From: Talpa occidentalis
Taxonomy: Eukaryota; Chordata; Mammalia; Eulipotyphla; Talpidae
Length of the DNA stretch: 64,000 nt
Direction of reading: 5' to 3'
NCBI RefSeq assembly: GCF_014898055.3
Contig: NW_023601433.1
Coordinates: forward strand, 47,177,876 to 47,241,875
Shown one piece after another: positions 11,455 through 24,896 of this stretch (position 1 is the first letter of the stretch; each line of letters opens with the position of its first letter). The position numbers and the translations under genes are program-made. The notes beneath the pieces were generated by a model. That model saw only the letters and a list, made by a program, of their open reading frames with translations, did not search any database and had not been told where the DNA came from.

Positions 11455-12959
11455 ATGAAGGAAAAGACAAACAATATGATCTTCTGGCATATTAAAATCA
11501 CAGGATACTTAATAACTTATTTTTACATAACTGGAAACTCTCAACAACAGCAGAAAGACAAACCAAATCAAAAAACAAACAAACAAAAAAAATGGACGTT
11601 TAACAAAATGGCAATGAGCACTCACATGGAAATAATCCTGTTAAACATAAGTGGCTTGAATGCACTAGTCAGAAGATGTAAAGTGGCTGAATGGATTTCA
11701 AAACAAAGCCCAGCCTTCTGCTATTTACAAGAAGCTCACCTTACTAACAATGACAAACACAGACTAAGAATTGAGATTGGAAGACAGTCATGTAAGCAAA
11801 TGGCCACAACAACAAGAAAATCAAGACACCTATACTTATATCTGAGAAAATAGACTTTCAATTAAGAAAGGTAATATTCAACAGGAGAAAAACAAGTAAT
11901 CCAGTTAATGAATGGGCATTGAGAACTTGTTTAGAGATTTCGGCAGGGGAGCTCAGCTAATCATACACCCTTGACTGAAGAATGGTCTTACCTTCCTCTT
12001 CAGCTGACATGCAGCTTCAGGAGGGGCATACATGGAGGGGAAGGGGACACTTGTCTAGCCAGCCAGAGCTGCTGAATCAACCCTGTGATGAATGGGATGG
12101 CAGATGTTGCACCCAAATCACCTCCACATTTCCAATTAATAAATGGTTAGCAGATGTGAACAGATAATTCACCAGAGAGGATTTCATATGCCAAGACATG
12201 AAAAAATATTCATCACTGATTCTAATAAGAAAGATGTAGGTTAAAATCACAACAAGGTAACTATCCTATCATGTCCACTATAAAGGCACACATTAAAAAA
12301 AAACTTTGAACTAGTGTCAGAGAGGATGTTGAGACAAAGGAGCCCAGTTGCGCTGTTGGGAATATAAATTGGTGAACAATTAAGGAGTATTATCTGGATT
12401 TATAGTTAAAATCCCCCTCTTGGTCATAGATCCACAGAATATGAAATCATTGACTAAAACCCCCATATGCTACACAGTGTTCTCAGCAGCCTTACTTAAA
12501 ATGGCTAGCTCATGGAAGCAGCCTAAATGTCCATTGATAGACAACTGGATAAGAACATGTGATATATACACTGGAGTATTACACTATCATAAGAAAGGAC
12601 AAGATATAGCCATTTTCATCAGAAGAAAGGGAATTTGGGAGAATTATGTGCATCAAAGGGAGTCTGAATGAAAAAACAAATACTTGATATTCATACAGCA
12701 GATAATTAAACAATGTGTAAAACACTTGCAGAAACTAGTGGACATCAGTACATTTTCTGAGGACTCTGAGGTTTAAGAGGAAGGGGAGAAAAATGAGGAA
12801 AATGGACAAAGGGACACAAGGCATGATGGTAGGGGAAAAAATCATGTTTCAGATTTTGTATTATGCAAATCAGATCATGATAAGTCTACATTTTCTAGGG
12901 CCTTTTATTACACTTACTATACAATTAAAATGAATCCTTTAACTTGAGAATAAAGGTTT
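11455..12959 (+). mobile_element. Old L1 with internal deletion (ORF2 start plus 3' end)
   Basis: At 11600-11850 the frame gives LNISGLNALVRR, then CYLQEAHL and KHRLRI, recognisable as the beginning of the L1 ORF2 endonuclease domain. From about 12150 the sequence jumps to the distal ORF2 and 3' region: AATGTCCATTGATAGACAAC, GGATAAGAACATGTGATATA and GGAGTATTACACTATCAT. The middle of ORF2 is absent and the frames are broken, so it is inactive. A younger L1 piece is inserted at its 3' end. Confidence 0.75.
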
Positions 12960-12973
12960 AAACTTTAATAAGT

Positions 12974-13462
12974 TCTCACTGGTGTAAGATAGTATCTCTT
13001 TGTAGTTTTGATTTGCATTTCCCTGATTACAAGTGATGTTGAACATTTTTTCATGTCTGTTGGCCATTTGCATTTCCTCTTTGGAGAAATTTCTTTTTAG
13101 TTCTTCTGCCCATTTTTTGACTGGATTATTTTCTTTGTTTTTGTAGAATCTCATCAGCTCTTTGTAGATTTTTGTGCTCAGTCCTTTATCATTAGTGTTG
13201 TGTGCAAAAATGTTCTCCCAGTTGGTGGGGTTTCTCTTTGTTTTTGTTATTGTCTCTTTTGCTGTGCAGAAGCTCTTTAATTTGATGTAGTCCCAGCTGT
13301 TTATCTTTGCCTTCACTATCACTGCTTTGGGTGATGTGTCTGTAAAGATGTCTTTGAGGTGCATGTCATGTAGTGTTTCACCTATATTTTCTTCTATATA
13401 TGCAAGAATTATATAAAATATTAATAAAATATTAAAATATTAATTAAATAAAATATTAATTA
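12974..13462 (-). mobile_element. L1 insertion with 5' inversion (twin priming)
   Basis: 12974-13390 reads on the - strand as the distal part of L1 ORF2 ([16 protein letters not shown], then [18 protein letters not shown], then [10 protein letters not shown]). At about 13395 it joins a short + strand L1 3' end, GCAAGAATTATATAAAATAT, and an AT-rich tail. The 14-bp duplication AAACTTTAATAAGT flanks the unit (12960-12973 and 13463-13476). One 489-bp unit with opposed parts is the classic product of twin-primed reverse transcription. The long open frame suggests it is fairly young. Confidence 0.88.
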
Positions 13463-14558
13463 AAACTTTAATAAGTGAAATATGTTTTAGGTAGTTTGTA
13501 TCATGTAGTTCTAATTTAGTTTTCAAATTGAAAAACTTAGAGAATGCAATGTGCCTCAGATTGAAATAGCTTTTAATTTATTGTTTTATTTGTAAGAAAA
13601 ATACTCAAATGTAAATAAGTAAATATAATTTTTGTTTTGAATGAGTTTTCCAGATTAAAGGATCTGTTTTCAGTTGCAAATGTAAAAAAATGTAATAATC
13701 CATATCATCAAACACCCAAATTCACAGGTATTATAATGTTCATTGTTCTCAATGAGAGATTGTGTGTAGTGAGTTGTACGATTTATTTTCATGACTCTGA
13801 AATTTGATTCTGATGTAATCCTGGAATGTTTTCAACTATTTCTGGCAACTACTCTTAATAAGGATCTTAACACCTGTTTTGCTTTTGGGAGAAAAAGAAT
13901 TACATATCTCCTAAACAATAAGATCCCTCTTAAAAATGCTCTTTTTAATGAAAATCTCCTGGCTGCATGTTTACAGTATAGATTCCTAATCTAATGAACT
14001 AAGATCTCTGTGAACTATGCCTGGGTGCCTGTATTTTTTAATCCCTTCCACGGTCTTTAGGCTCTCTAAACTTTGAAACCTTGGCTTTACTGGCTCTGCC
14101 ATCATCAGCCTATGTAATGGGGAAAATTTACTCCAAAGTGCAAATTTTCTACTGTTACTGTGAATTTGAAAAATTATTTTTTTATAGAGGGAAATTTGGA
14201 TTAAGAGGTAATAATTCAAATGATAGCAAAAAAGAATTATACCTAATCAGGTAAAATTTTTCTCATTATCCTTTAATTATCAGAGTTAGTGCAGAGCACT
14301 GAGGAAGTTTCTTTTCATACCAGTACAATTCCACTTACCAGTATTTACCCAGATTTGTTCAAAATGGCATTGTGTGGATTGTTTTGAGCTCTTTGAGTAG
14401 GTTTGTTTTTTCTGAGATTCAGAATATTCTAGATCTACTTTTGGCACAAAAATTTGCCCTGTTTGTCCCTTTTCTACATTTGTGCCATTAAGGAAAGATT
14501 CAGAGTGCAAAAACTATCATGGTGTTTATTCACTTTTAGTATCTGATCCTGTTTTCTT

Positions 14559-14835
14559 TTTCTTTTATTTTTTTAAGATTTGTTTTTTATTTATACAATA
14601 GCTGGGGTACAGGCCAGAGGCGCGGGAGGGTGAGAGGATTCACCAGAGATAGAGTGCAGAGCAGAATAGGAAGACAGACCGAAAGCACTGCTGAGGAGGG
14701 CAGCCGGCATGACAGGAGAGGTCCGCAGCGCCATGTGGGAATCTCCCTGGCCAGCTGGGAATCGAACCGGTCCTGCAGAGGCCGCAGACAGCCTCACAGT
14801 GCTGTGCTCAACCCGCTCTGCCACCAGGGAGGTCC
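14559..14835 (-). mobile_element. T+ tRNA-SINE copy 5
   Basis: 'B' type (GGCCAGAGGCGCGGG and GATAGAGTGCAGAGC). The head reads GGTTCGATTCCC in sense. Target duplication near 14542-14558 and 14834-14852 (CTGATCCT, then TTTTCTT) with a 2-base difference. Confidence 0.88.
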
Positions 14836-14929
14836 CTGATCCTCAGTTTTCTTAATTGAAATTTTACCAAACTGTGAAAATCTGAAATTGTTCTCATATT
14901 ATCTCTGGCACCCTGCAGAGCAACTTTAT

Positions 14930-14948
14930 TATTATTATTATTATTATT
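14930..14948 (+). repeat. (TTA)n microsatellite
   Basis: About six uninterrupted TTA units. Confidence 0.9.
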
Positions 14949-16248
14949 TAAATCTGAGCTTTCCTAAGTGCTGAGCTGCATTTTGTCTGAATTTCTTTAT
15001 TGGTCTCCATTATTGTACATCTCAGTTATCCTCATGAGATTTAGGTCCTGTCATTTCCTCTGTGTACTATAATAAATTTAGACATCTCCAAATAGATTAC
15101 AAAATACAAATATTTGATATCCACTTCCCTCTGTGTGTGCTGGTTGCCTGAGACTGTGAGGGTATAAGCAAATTTCAGGCATAATGGAGCAGAATATAGA
15201 GTTGGAGGGAAGTGTGTTTCTGTGTAGGTGACCAGTGAAGAGAAAGGCTTTTTCATATCTTTGGTGCTCATCCTGATATAAGCAGTATCATATTATTTGT
15301 CATATTATTTTGTTTTTACCAAGAATGATGTCATACCTGTTCTCTTTTGGTGATGATCTTGCGAAATATTTCTGTTTTTGCTCTTTGTAGAGGACAGGTT
15401 GAAAGGAATAGCAATTTAAAAGAGTTTGTATGTTTAGGTTAGGGTCCAAGCAGGGCAAAGGATCACTGTGGAGACTGCTTGCTGGTGTCTTTGGGGAATA
15501 GTCTTGTCTGTGTCCTCAGAACAATGTTGAGGAGAAAAAAATTAAAACCTTTTTTGATATTGTGGACCAGTAACATTTTCCAGCTATAAGAGCTTTGTTC
15601 CATGTCCTATAATGTGGTTATATTTTTTGTCTTTTTTTCTTAGTATTCAGTAAAGTAATTCTAAGTACTTTCAAAGCAAGAAATATTCTATATAAGTGGG
15701 AATTTTCAGATTGGGTAACAACATCCAGGTTGTCTCCTTATCCATGGGGTTGGTTCTCTGTTAGGTGAAAGCAGTCTTAAGTAAAAGTAGTCTATCTTCA
15801 ATTAATATAATAGATTACTGTCTCTCAAACTACCTTGGTGAAGAAGTAGATTTGTTTTCTTTTTCCAATTTGTGGCAGACCAATACTTTTGTACAATGCA
15901 AATTAACTACTGGGACAAATTCACTAGTGTTTTTACTTGCCTTGATTTCATCTGTAACTAGAGTAAAAAACATAATTTATTCTGCCAAGTTATTTAAGAG
16001 TTTCTAAAAGCTTACTCTATTTCTGTACTTCACTGGAGACTAGACTAACACTTTGAAAAGCACTGCAATATGTATTTGTTAAATATTGTCATCTTTAAAT
16101 TTCCTGTACCTAGAGATTCTGGTATAATGTTCAGCAGTGGAGTTTTTTTAATGATTGGTATGTATGTGTTAAAAAAAAAAAGACATGCCTTTTGCTAAAA
16201 TATATTAAGCTCTTAGTATTACTAACTAAATAAAAAATATAACCTTGA

Positions 16249-16511
16249 GGCCTCCCTGGTGGCGCAAGGGGTTAAACACAGCCCTGTGAAGCAATCCGCA
16301 GGCTCTGCATCACAAGTTCGATCCCCAGCGGGCCAGGGAGAAACCACATGGTGAAGCAGACCTCTCCTGTCTCGCCCACTGCTCCCCTCAGCAGTGTATT
16401 TCAGTCTGTCTGCCTGTTTTGTTGCTCACTCTGTCTCTGGTGAATCCTCTCACCCCCCACATCTCTGACCTGTACCCCAGCTCTTGTATGCATAAATAAA
16501 TAAAATCTTAA
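16249..16511 (+). mobile_element. T+ tRNA-SINE copy 6
   Basis: 'C' type with CAAGGGGTTAA and TGCATAAATAAATAAAATCTT. Duplication AAAAAATATAACCTTGA (16232-16248) and AAAAAATATTACCTTGA (16512-16528), with one mismatch. Confidence 0.92.
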
Positions 16512-17271
16512 AAAAAATATTACCTTGAATGTACTATCTTCTTGGGTTCGACTTATATATGTGTTAAAGCATTGTGTTTTGTGGGGGTCTAGTAATTATA
16601 CCATTATGAATATTATGACATGAATATTGATAATATTCAGTACTCACTAGATACCTAGTTTGCTGTTTTCTCATATGTCATATTTTCATGATCTCTCCTC
16701 ACACTCAGCCTCAGTTCAATTAGACTGAGATAAAGTGAAGATGCTGTCAGTGCCTCTTGAAAGGACATATAAACACCCCTCTTTGTGGATAAATGAGAAG
16801 TGTTCCATTCTCCTAATTCATTATGCTTGTGAATGCTTTGCCCTGTAGTTTTCTGAGTCAAGGTGTGCATTTGAGTCTTTGAACATCTTTTCTCATTCAC
16901 TGGCAGAAGAGAATGTTCAGGGAGTTTAAACAGTAGTCCTACTAAAAGTGCTCCGGTATTGAAGCAGTGATTTGATCCTATCTTGTAGTCTTTTGTCTAT
17001 ATTGGCAAGGAATGAGTTAAAGAGACTTCTTTGAACTTGCCTTGTTTACTCACACCTGCTGACTCCTAGGTGTGTTGCTACACCCTGTTTTACTCCTGGC
17101 TGTTTAACTGGGGAAGGGTGTTTTCCCTGGGTGCTGTAGAGCAGGTCCTTGGACTCCCTGGTAAATCTGGACTAAGTACTGTCATATGCAAAGTCTGTGG
17201 GTCCTTTGAGGGTTACCAATGTGGAATGGGTCCTGTTTTCTACTTTCTTTCACTTTGCTGCCCTTTCTAAA

Positions 17272-17562
17272 CTTTATTTTTTCCTTGAATTTCTTTTTTC
17301 TTTTTTAAAAAAACATTTATTTATTTATACAAGCACTGGGTACAGTCAGCAGTGCTGGAGGGTGAGAGAATTCACCAGAGCCAGAGCAGGGAGCAGAACA
17401 GGCAGATGGACGAAGTACACTGCTGAGGGGAGCAGCGGGCAGCAGGAGAGGTCTGCGCTCCATGTGGGACCCTCACCGGTGGCCGGGGATTGAACCCACA
17501 CTGCAGAGGTTGTGGGCAGCTTCACAACCCAGTGCTCAACTGCTGCGCCACCAGGGAGGCCC
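17272..17562 (-). mobile_element. T+ tRNA-SINE copy 7, with odd tail
   Basis: 'A' type. Duplication TGCTGCCCTTTCTAAA (17256-17271) and TGCTGCCCTCTCTAAA (17563-17578). Between the target and the SINE end lie about 30 bases of mixed T-rich sequence (TTCCTTGAATTTCTTTTTTC), again pointing to read-through or tail remodelling. Confidence 0.92.
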
Positions 17563-17744
17563 TGCTGCCCTCTCTAAAGGACTGAACAAAACATAGATCT
17601 ATGTTTGGGTTTTGGGGACTGTTTATTTGGTGATCTTTTATTCTGTAGCTAGTTGTGGAATGGGAGTCACTGGATTTTTACCTTTTTAATGTATTGAAAT
17701 GGCACATGGATTGAAAAGGACACCTTTAAAGAGATACTTTTACT

Positions 17745-17943
17745 AATTAATACAAAGTAAAAATCAAAATCAACAAGCAACTATAAACTAGAGACTCACT
17801 ATGGTGGCGGGGAGGAGAGGAAGGATTAGGGTCAAAATAAGGAAGGAGGGGTGCAATTGTATGGGGAATATAACCAAAATGAAAATGCATACATTGTGTA
17901 AAAATGAAAAATGATGTAAGAATTATATAAAATATTAAAAAAA
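17745..17943 (+). mobile_element. L1 3' end, 5'-truncated
   Basis: About 200 bases of L1 3' sequence ending GTAAGAATTATATAAAATAT and an A-run. It is flanked by AAAGAGATACTTTTACT (17728-17744) and AAAAGATATACTTTTACT (17941-17958), a slightly diverged duplication. The 3' end matches the short sense part of the inverted L1 at 13400, so both come from related L1s. Confidence 0.75.
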
Positions 17944-19099
17944 AGATATACTTTTACTGCTATCTCTCAGAAGGATTCTGTCCCACTGAGGTTTTCAAGG
18001 TCATTGAGTCACAAAAGAGCTACTTCAGGAAACAGCAAAAGGCAGGTTGGTACAGATGTTTCTGACCCCTTTAAATTTGCTCTGGAGTTTAAGTTTAGCA
18101 TTTGTTCTTTGTATTTATTTCTTAATATTATTTAAAAATTTTTCTTCATTTGAGCATTTGCATATAACTTTAAAAGCATATTGATATTTTCTCTAGCACC
18201 ACTTTTCATGTGATGTTTATTGTGTTTATGTTTATTCATTTGTTAGGTTTGTTTAAATTTGTGTGGCACAGCACACACTTACAGTGTTGACAGATGATTC
18301 TGATTAATAATATGAAATACTAAAATACAACATTGCTTTAATGTCGACCCTCATGTTACTGAAATATCTTACTGAAAGGATAAGTTGAAATTTTTTCATA
18401 AACAAAATATTAAAGAGCAAATTAGTGCTTACATAATTTCAAGGGAATTCATAGAATTTGTAAATAAATTTATTTTTTTTCCTAAGCAATAACTTTGAGA
18501 TGACTGAATGAAAATATAAATGATAGGAAGAGATTCTGACTATAAACCCTTGATGTTTTTATTATTTATGTGCTAAACATAAAACTTTAGGCAGTTCATA
18601 TAATATACAGCAATCTTTTATGTTAACATTTTTGGAGCTAGTTTTCAATTGCCAGACAACAATAAAAGGTAAAAAGTAAAACTAGCATCACACATAAATT
18701 GTGTATTTTTCCCCTTTATAATTTAATTTTGGATGAGTGCCATGGGTTAGGTGTGCCTCCCAGTGGTCATTTGGTAGAATGGCTATTCTTAGCCACCTTT
18801 AAGAAGTAGTCATGGTGCCCAGATAACCATGTCCCTACTTAGGAATGAATTGTGCTGGCAACATTTACAGTTTGTGCTTCAAAACATCTTTATTCTTGTA
18901 ATCAAATTCAACTCAAATATGTGATGCTGATCTGGCCAGTTTATGTATTTTGGAGCATCTTTCAGTGGTTCATATACCATTGAAAAGTCAATGTGGACGC
19001 TAAAAGTTAATATATATCATCAATTGTACACTTTTTTTTTTTTTTTTTGCTAAATCTTGAGTAGTTTGAGCTTCATTTCCCCCCCCTTATTTTCCTTGT

Positions 19100-19250
19100 C
19101 ATGGAGAATGAAATAGTAACTTTTGGGACAAAATGGATGCATCTTGAGGTGATTAATTATGTTAAGTGAAATAGGTAAGAAACAAAATCGTTTGAGATAG
19201 TCCTTATCACTAAAATCTCCTCCAGCAGCAATTACTACCATACTGGATGT
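19100..19250 (+). mobile_element. Old L1 3' fragment
   Basis: GGAGAATGAAATAGTAAC, GGACAAAATGGATGCATCTTGAGG, ATTATGTTAAGTGAAATAGG and AAATCTCCTCCAGC follow the L1 3' end layout. It is diverged and short. Confidence 0.6.
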
Positions 19251-21017
19251 TTTTAGTTAACACTTTTCAACAATTTGAATTATTTCAATTTGGAAGTGTT
19301 TATGTTGAGATCAGTTTGACTTGAATTAAAGATACAGAGTAAAACCTGTTTTAAAGAAGTTAAATCCACATATTTGGGAAATATATACCAGAAATATACG
19401 AGGAAGTCCAGTGTTCTGCCTTAAAGGATTGGTGATGATTAAGTTGACAAAATCATTTTTCTTCCTCCTTGAGGTATAGAAAATTTAAACTATGCTTGAA
19501 ATTGAGGGCGGGGGGAGAGGTGTCCTGTGTATTGGCATTTGACACTTGAAAGTTAAATGAATGCCTTAAAATTGCTGTTAAGGATTCTTTGGCATTGTTT
19601 ATAGAAGGTGTTAACTTAGAGTTTTCTGCCAAAATCCAATTTGTTTAATTAAATTCTGAAGAGCTTTCTAACTTCCTGCCCTAAACTACTTCTAATTACT
19701 TGTAATTCCAGTGGTGGTAATAATCATAGTGTTCTGCTTTTCTAAACATGCTTTTAAATGATTAAGTTCAAAGCTGTTGGGTAAAATGGTATTATTTTTT
19801 CTTTGTAAGGAGGATGTATGGGGCGTCCATGCTGTAGGCAAAGAGGTTGAGTAGACCTTCTGTGCAAGGTTACTGAGTCATTTTGTGTGTAGCAGTGTGT
19901 AGTACATAAAAGACACATTTTTTCCCACTCAAGCAAGCCACACCCTTTCTTTGGATATCTGTTTCTTTGCTAGATGTCAGCATATGATATTAAGCCATCA
20001 TAAAATATCAGTTTTGTGTATCATTTTGCTTGAGGAAAAGTTTTCTTGAAAATATAAGCATGAAAATCATTGTTTTATATATATTTTGAGTGTAGGGAGA
20101 TGATAGTTAGGAGTGTTGTTAAGAGAATTGAGATCATGTATTAAATGGGAAAAATGTAAAAGAAGCTGAAATGTATTGACATTTTGCTGCACTCACATGG
20201 GAGGGATTCAATTTAAAGTATGTATGATTGAAAAAATCCACCTTAGTGAAAATACAACAGGGTTTTTGAAGTAAATAATTTAAATTCATTCATCAACATG
20301 TGTATATAACCTAGTGCATCGATTTCAGTCATTTATTGCAACAACTTTGTGATTATCTATATTCATATCTGTCTATATGCTGACTTCCACATTTTGATTA
20401 CAGAGAAAATCAGTCAAGATGTAGACATCAACAGAATGATGCAATCTAACAAGATTGCTTAATGGTAGAAAAATAATCATTATTACTCAGAAAGGTGATT
20501 TTTTTAAATTTAATTTTTTAAAATTCAACAAAAATAAATCTTAAAAGCTTTAAGTTAAATATACACTTGACAGTTCGCCCTTTTAAAAACCTTCCTGTGT
20601 AAATAGAACACTCAGACCTCTAAATAATGCTGACTTTTTCTTAAAGGGCCTAAAGGTAATTATTTTGAATCCCTTAAAAATTATGTGTTTAAACACCATA
20701 GAAATTTGTATTATTTATTTCATGTGTACATGAAGATAGCATAGTATGGTTTGTTGTCTTATAATTTTCCATGTTCTTTTGTAAGCCACATGTGGAAGGA
20801 TTGTAGTTAATCAGATTTTTCCCCTATACACATAAAGTTGTAGTTTTATACCAGACATTCTCTCCACTCTAGACAGTGCTTCCAGTCAATGAAAAGGTGC
20901 AGATATATCCAGGGTTTGAAGGACAGCATTGTTAATCATAAAATATTAAAACATGTGCTCTGGTTAATGTTAAGTGCTATATTAGAAAACAATTTAAGGA
21001 TATGTAACAAATTAAGA

Positions 21018-21260
21018 AACGCAGCACTGTGAAGCTGTCTGCAGCCTCTGCAGCACAGGTACAGTTTCTGGCCGGCCAGGGAGATACCCACATGGCTCAG
21101 CAAAACTCTTCTGTCTCGCCTGCTGCTCCCCTCAGTGGTGTCTTCTGTCCGTCTGCCTGTTCTGCTCCCTGCTCTGTCTCTGGTGAATCCTCTCACCCTC
21201 CTGTGCCTCTGGCTTACACCCCAGTTCTTGTCTAAAAATAAAGTAAAATCTTAAAAAAAA
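21018..21260 (+). mobile_element. T+ tRNA-SINE copy 8, head missing
   Basis: 'B' type body from GCAGCACTGTGAAGCTG onward. The first 30-40 bases, with box A, are lost, and box B is mutated (GGTACAGTTTC). No clear duplication was found. Confidence 0.88.
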
Positions 21261-23024
21261 GAATATATAGCACTGTTTTATGAAGTGTTTATGATCTAGG
21301 CTCTTTTAAGGAGAGAGTGACTTAAATTTCTAAATAGAAACAAAATATATACATATATGTAATTTGGAAGAGTGTATATATTTTTCCATTACCAGAATAA
21401 TTTTTTAATCATTATAGAAAAGATAGTGTTGCCTATTAATATTACCCAGATATAAAGGAGACGTTTTCTTGATAAGTTTTGTGATAGTGTTTGGTATGTA
21501 GATACTAAAATATGCAGAAGTTTTATGTTCTTTCCTTTCCCAAAACATGAATTAATTAGTTCCTGAACTTGAAATACAATTTACACTTTCAAAATTGTAA
21601 TTTTTAAACATTAAGTGTGACTTTACCCTATCCAACTATATACAAAAGTACTCAAAATATTAATTGAAAAAATCCAACCTTTAAGTTTTTGCTGCCCTCT
21701 GAGTATATAATGCAAGTAGATTTTATTTTCTAAACATGCTTTTGAAGCAGGTTCTTCTAGGAAAATGTGTAGGGCACTAGGCATTAATTGTACTCCTGAC
21801 ATTTCTTTATTAAGATGTATTAAGATGATTTGCTCTCAAATGGCAACCAAGTTTAAAGTAGGTTGAGGTAATCTTGTACTTGAGAATAAAATAATCCAGA
21901 GTCTCTAATATTTAAATATTTAATGTAGGTAAAGTGTAGGTAGGGAGAGGATGAAATTTGTTTTTCAAGATGTATTCAAAGACTGTTGAATACAGTTTTT
22001 TTTAAAGAATCTAGTGGCTTTTTAAATTTAGTTTTTATATTATATTTTATTAATTTAGTTTTATTCTCTACCCCTTGCTCCAGATAGCAATCACACCACA
22101 TCATAAAACTAATAACTAAAAAAGGCATTGACTACCAAAATTCAGAAAGCCTAAAACATTGATTATTTTGAATAAAATACTCAGGATCTTGTAGTTGGGG
22201 GATTGATAAATATTTTTTTTGAAAGCAACAGTTCCTCTGTGGGAATGTGTTGAAATAAATGAATAAAAATGTAAGTGTAATATAGCTTTTCCCCCACTAT
22301 ATTTTATATCTCAAGCACCAAACAAATTTTAGAAAGAGTTTTAAAAATTATTCAAACATGGTAAACAAGGCAAATATATTACCCAAGGAAATAAATTTTA
22401 AATGTCTTCTAAAAAATCTGACTTGTGTATATAACAGTTTATTCTCAGCGAAATTGGTATTTTTACTTAATTCAAATATATATGTAATATGTATACATTT
22501 GAGTTCTCTGACTCAAAACTATTTCTTAAGAGCAAAAAGTGGTACCTGTTATTTATCATTCGTCTTGCCTTTGTATGAGAGCCAGGACTTTATAGCAGAA
22601 ATAATACATATAGGCAAAAGCCCATAGCAGCAGTCGTATACTGTATGTGATATCACCCTGTGCTTAATTCTTGTGACTTGAAGATTATTATGCTTATTAA
22701 TGACAAATGTAACTTCTATGAGAGCAACTGTTGACAGATGCCTCTATTTATCTGTTCACATGGTTCTGGCTGATTGTGCCTGGTGAGTCTGGAGGCACTC
22801 TGTGTCTCAGTTTTGTAAATCTTATTGGCTGCCCATGTATTGTTAAAGTAATCACTTGAAATGAAGAGCTAGAAACATAACCTTACTTTAGATTGTTAAC
22901 ATCTCAGTTCCTTCATTGCATCATTTAAATAGCTCTTAAAAACAGTTGATAGCATAAATAAAACAATCAAACAAAATTCCTTTTGGATCAAGGGGATTGC
23001 TGGATTGGGCTCAGATGTTTTTAT

Positions 23025-23283
23025 TTTTTTTAAGATTTATTTATTCATTTACACAAGAACTGAGGTACAGGCCAGATGCGCGGGAGGATGAGAGGATTCA
23101 CCAGAGCCAGAGCAGGGAACAGAACAGGCAGACTGACGAAATACACTGCTGAGGGGAGCAGCGGGCGAGACAGGAGAGGTCTGCCGCGCCATGTGGCACC
23201 CTTGCCCTCGCGGCTGGCTGGGATCGAACCGGCGACAGCTTCACAGCACAGCGCTCAACAGCCTGCGCCACTAAGGGAGGCCC
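23025..23283 (-). mobile_element. T+ tRNA-SINE copy 9
   Basis: 'B' type. It is flanked by CTCAGATGTTTTTAT (23010-23024) and CTCAGAATTTTTAT (23284-23297). The linker after box B is shortened. Confidence 0.9.
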
Positions 23284-24364
23284 CTCAGAATTTTTATAGC
23301 CTAATTTGATTGTAGATGTCATCTAATCTAGGAATTCTAACGCATGGGTTGATCCAGAGGCTTATTGACAACCAAATATTCATATATTTCTCTTTCTCTC
23401 AAAATGACTCAAGACTTTCTGAATCAGGATCTTTATATTGGGTCCAGTTAGATCCTCCCACTCCCTCTCTCATAGTTCTCCAGGTGAGTCTGGCCTAAAG
23501 CACTTGACATTGCCAGGTAAAGAAACAGCTCTGGAGAAGTTGAGTCACTTGCAGAAGCTAAGTATTTGTGGTAGTTTTGAGAATTGAACTTTGTGGCAAT
23601 TGAGCATATTATGTGTGCTCACTTCTGTAAGAAATAAGAATCATAATGACTCAGATAACTGTAAGTAACTGGTAGTTTGATCAGCTGGTACTTTGTGCTG
23701 GCTGGTGTTTTTGTGTTAGTCTTTGTGAAGATGTCCATTGTGTTTTGAGGCAGGCGAAGAAACATGTACAACTGTTTAGATGTGAATGTGAGTGGAGATA
23801 GGAGTATAGCCAGAATTGCCAGTGATTACTGCTCAGATTTCCATGCCCAGTACTATCCTTGGGGTGAAAGTGAAAAAGTCAAGATCAAAGTATCTAACAT
23901 GTTTACAAATGAAGAATCTCTGCTCTCTAACACAAAGCATGACTTTGTTAGTAATAGCCATTCTTTGATTATCTCACTTTGGATGAGTTTTCATATGTAT
24001 CTTCAAGCAGGATACATTAAGTAGCTTTGTCATTTAGTATATATTTGTATTCTTCAGTGTAGAATTTTCATTCATAACAGATTTGAAAGCAAAAATTTTA
24101 ATAAATTACTTTGAACTATGTTTTTCTTTCCTATAATGAAGACCATTTAAGGAGTTATATACTGTAGGTAAACTGTCTTTTCAGTGTCACATTTTGAAGC
24201 TGATAGTCTGAATACTCAAATCATCAAAATATGGGAAAGCAGGTATTTTGTCAGGTATCCTGTTTTCTTCATTATTTCCAAGCTAATTATCGCCTTTTTT
24301 TTTTTCCATACAATGCACAGGTATTTTTCCCTTTCTTGGTGTCTCCTGTTTTTATTGGTTATAT

Positions 24365-24440
24365 TAACAGCTGTATCCCTGACACCTAGAACAATGTCTG
24401 GCACATAGGAAGCACTCAAATATTTGTTGAATGAATCAGA
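24365..24440 (+). repeat. L2 LINE 3' end
   Basis: CAATGTCTGGCACATAGGAAG and CACTCAAATATTTGTTGAAT are the L2 terminal signature in the sense orientation. Confidence 0.75.
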
Positions 24441-24896
24441 GTGAGTTAATACCTAAAGTATTTTTGCTTTGAAAGGGCCTTATTGTGCAAATAATTTTTT
24501 TTTTTTTGCTTATCCATGAAAATTAAATATTTACCATTGGATTTGAGTATAACTTCACAGAGAAGGCTTTGAAGTGTTCTCTTCTACCTGTATTTGAAGG
24601 CATTTATATTGTGGGAGTCAAAATAATGAAATTCTGTCAAGTCAAATTTGGAGTGAGAAAATTGTCTTTTTTCTGTTCCCTATGCCCCCTTCCCGCTACT
24701 CTTCTTGGATTTTAAATCTGTTGAATGGATGTCAAAGATGATTTCTAGTATCTAGGTTTTCTCTAATATCTCTACTCACACAAATGGATGTGAAAGATAT
24801 TTTCTGCTTTAAATCTTCCATGGGATGTAATAGGAGTGTAGTGACAGTGAAGCAGGTTATATCAGGGATAGAGTTACCTACAAAATTCCATTACAG

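Noticed and set aside
11455..11853. 132-codon + strand frame
   Set aside because: Endonuclease start of a degenerate L1 ORF2. The frame is broken before and after the recognisable part.
12939..13364. 141-codon - strand frame with good protein-like composition
   Set aside because: Not a host gene: it is the distal part of L1 ORF2 in the 5'-inverted insertion.
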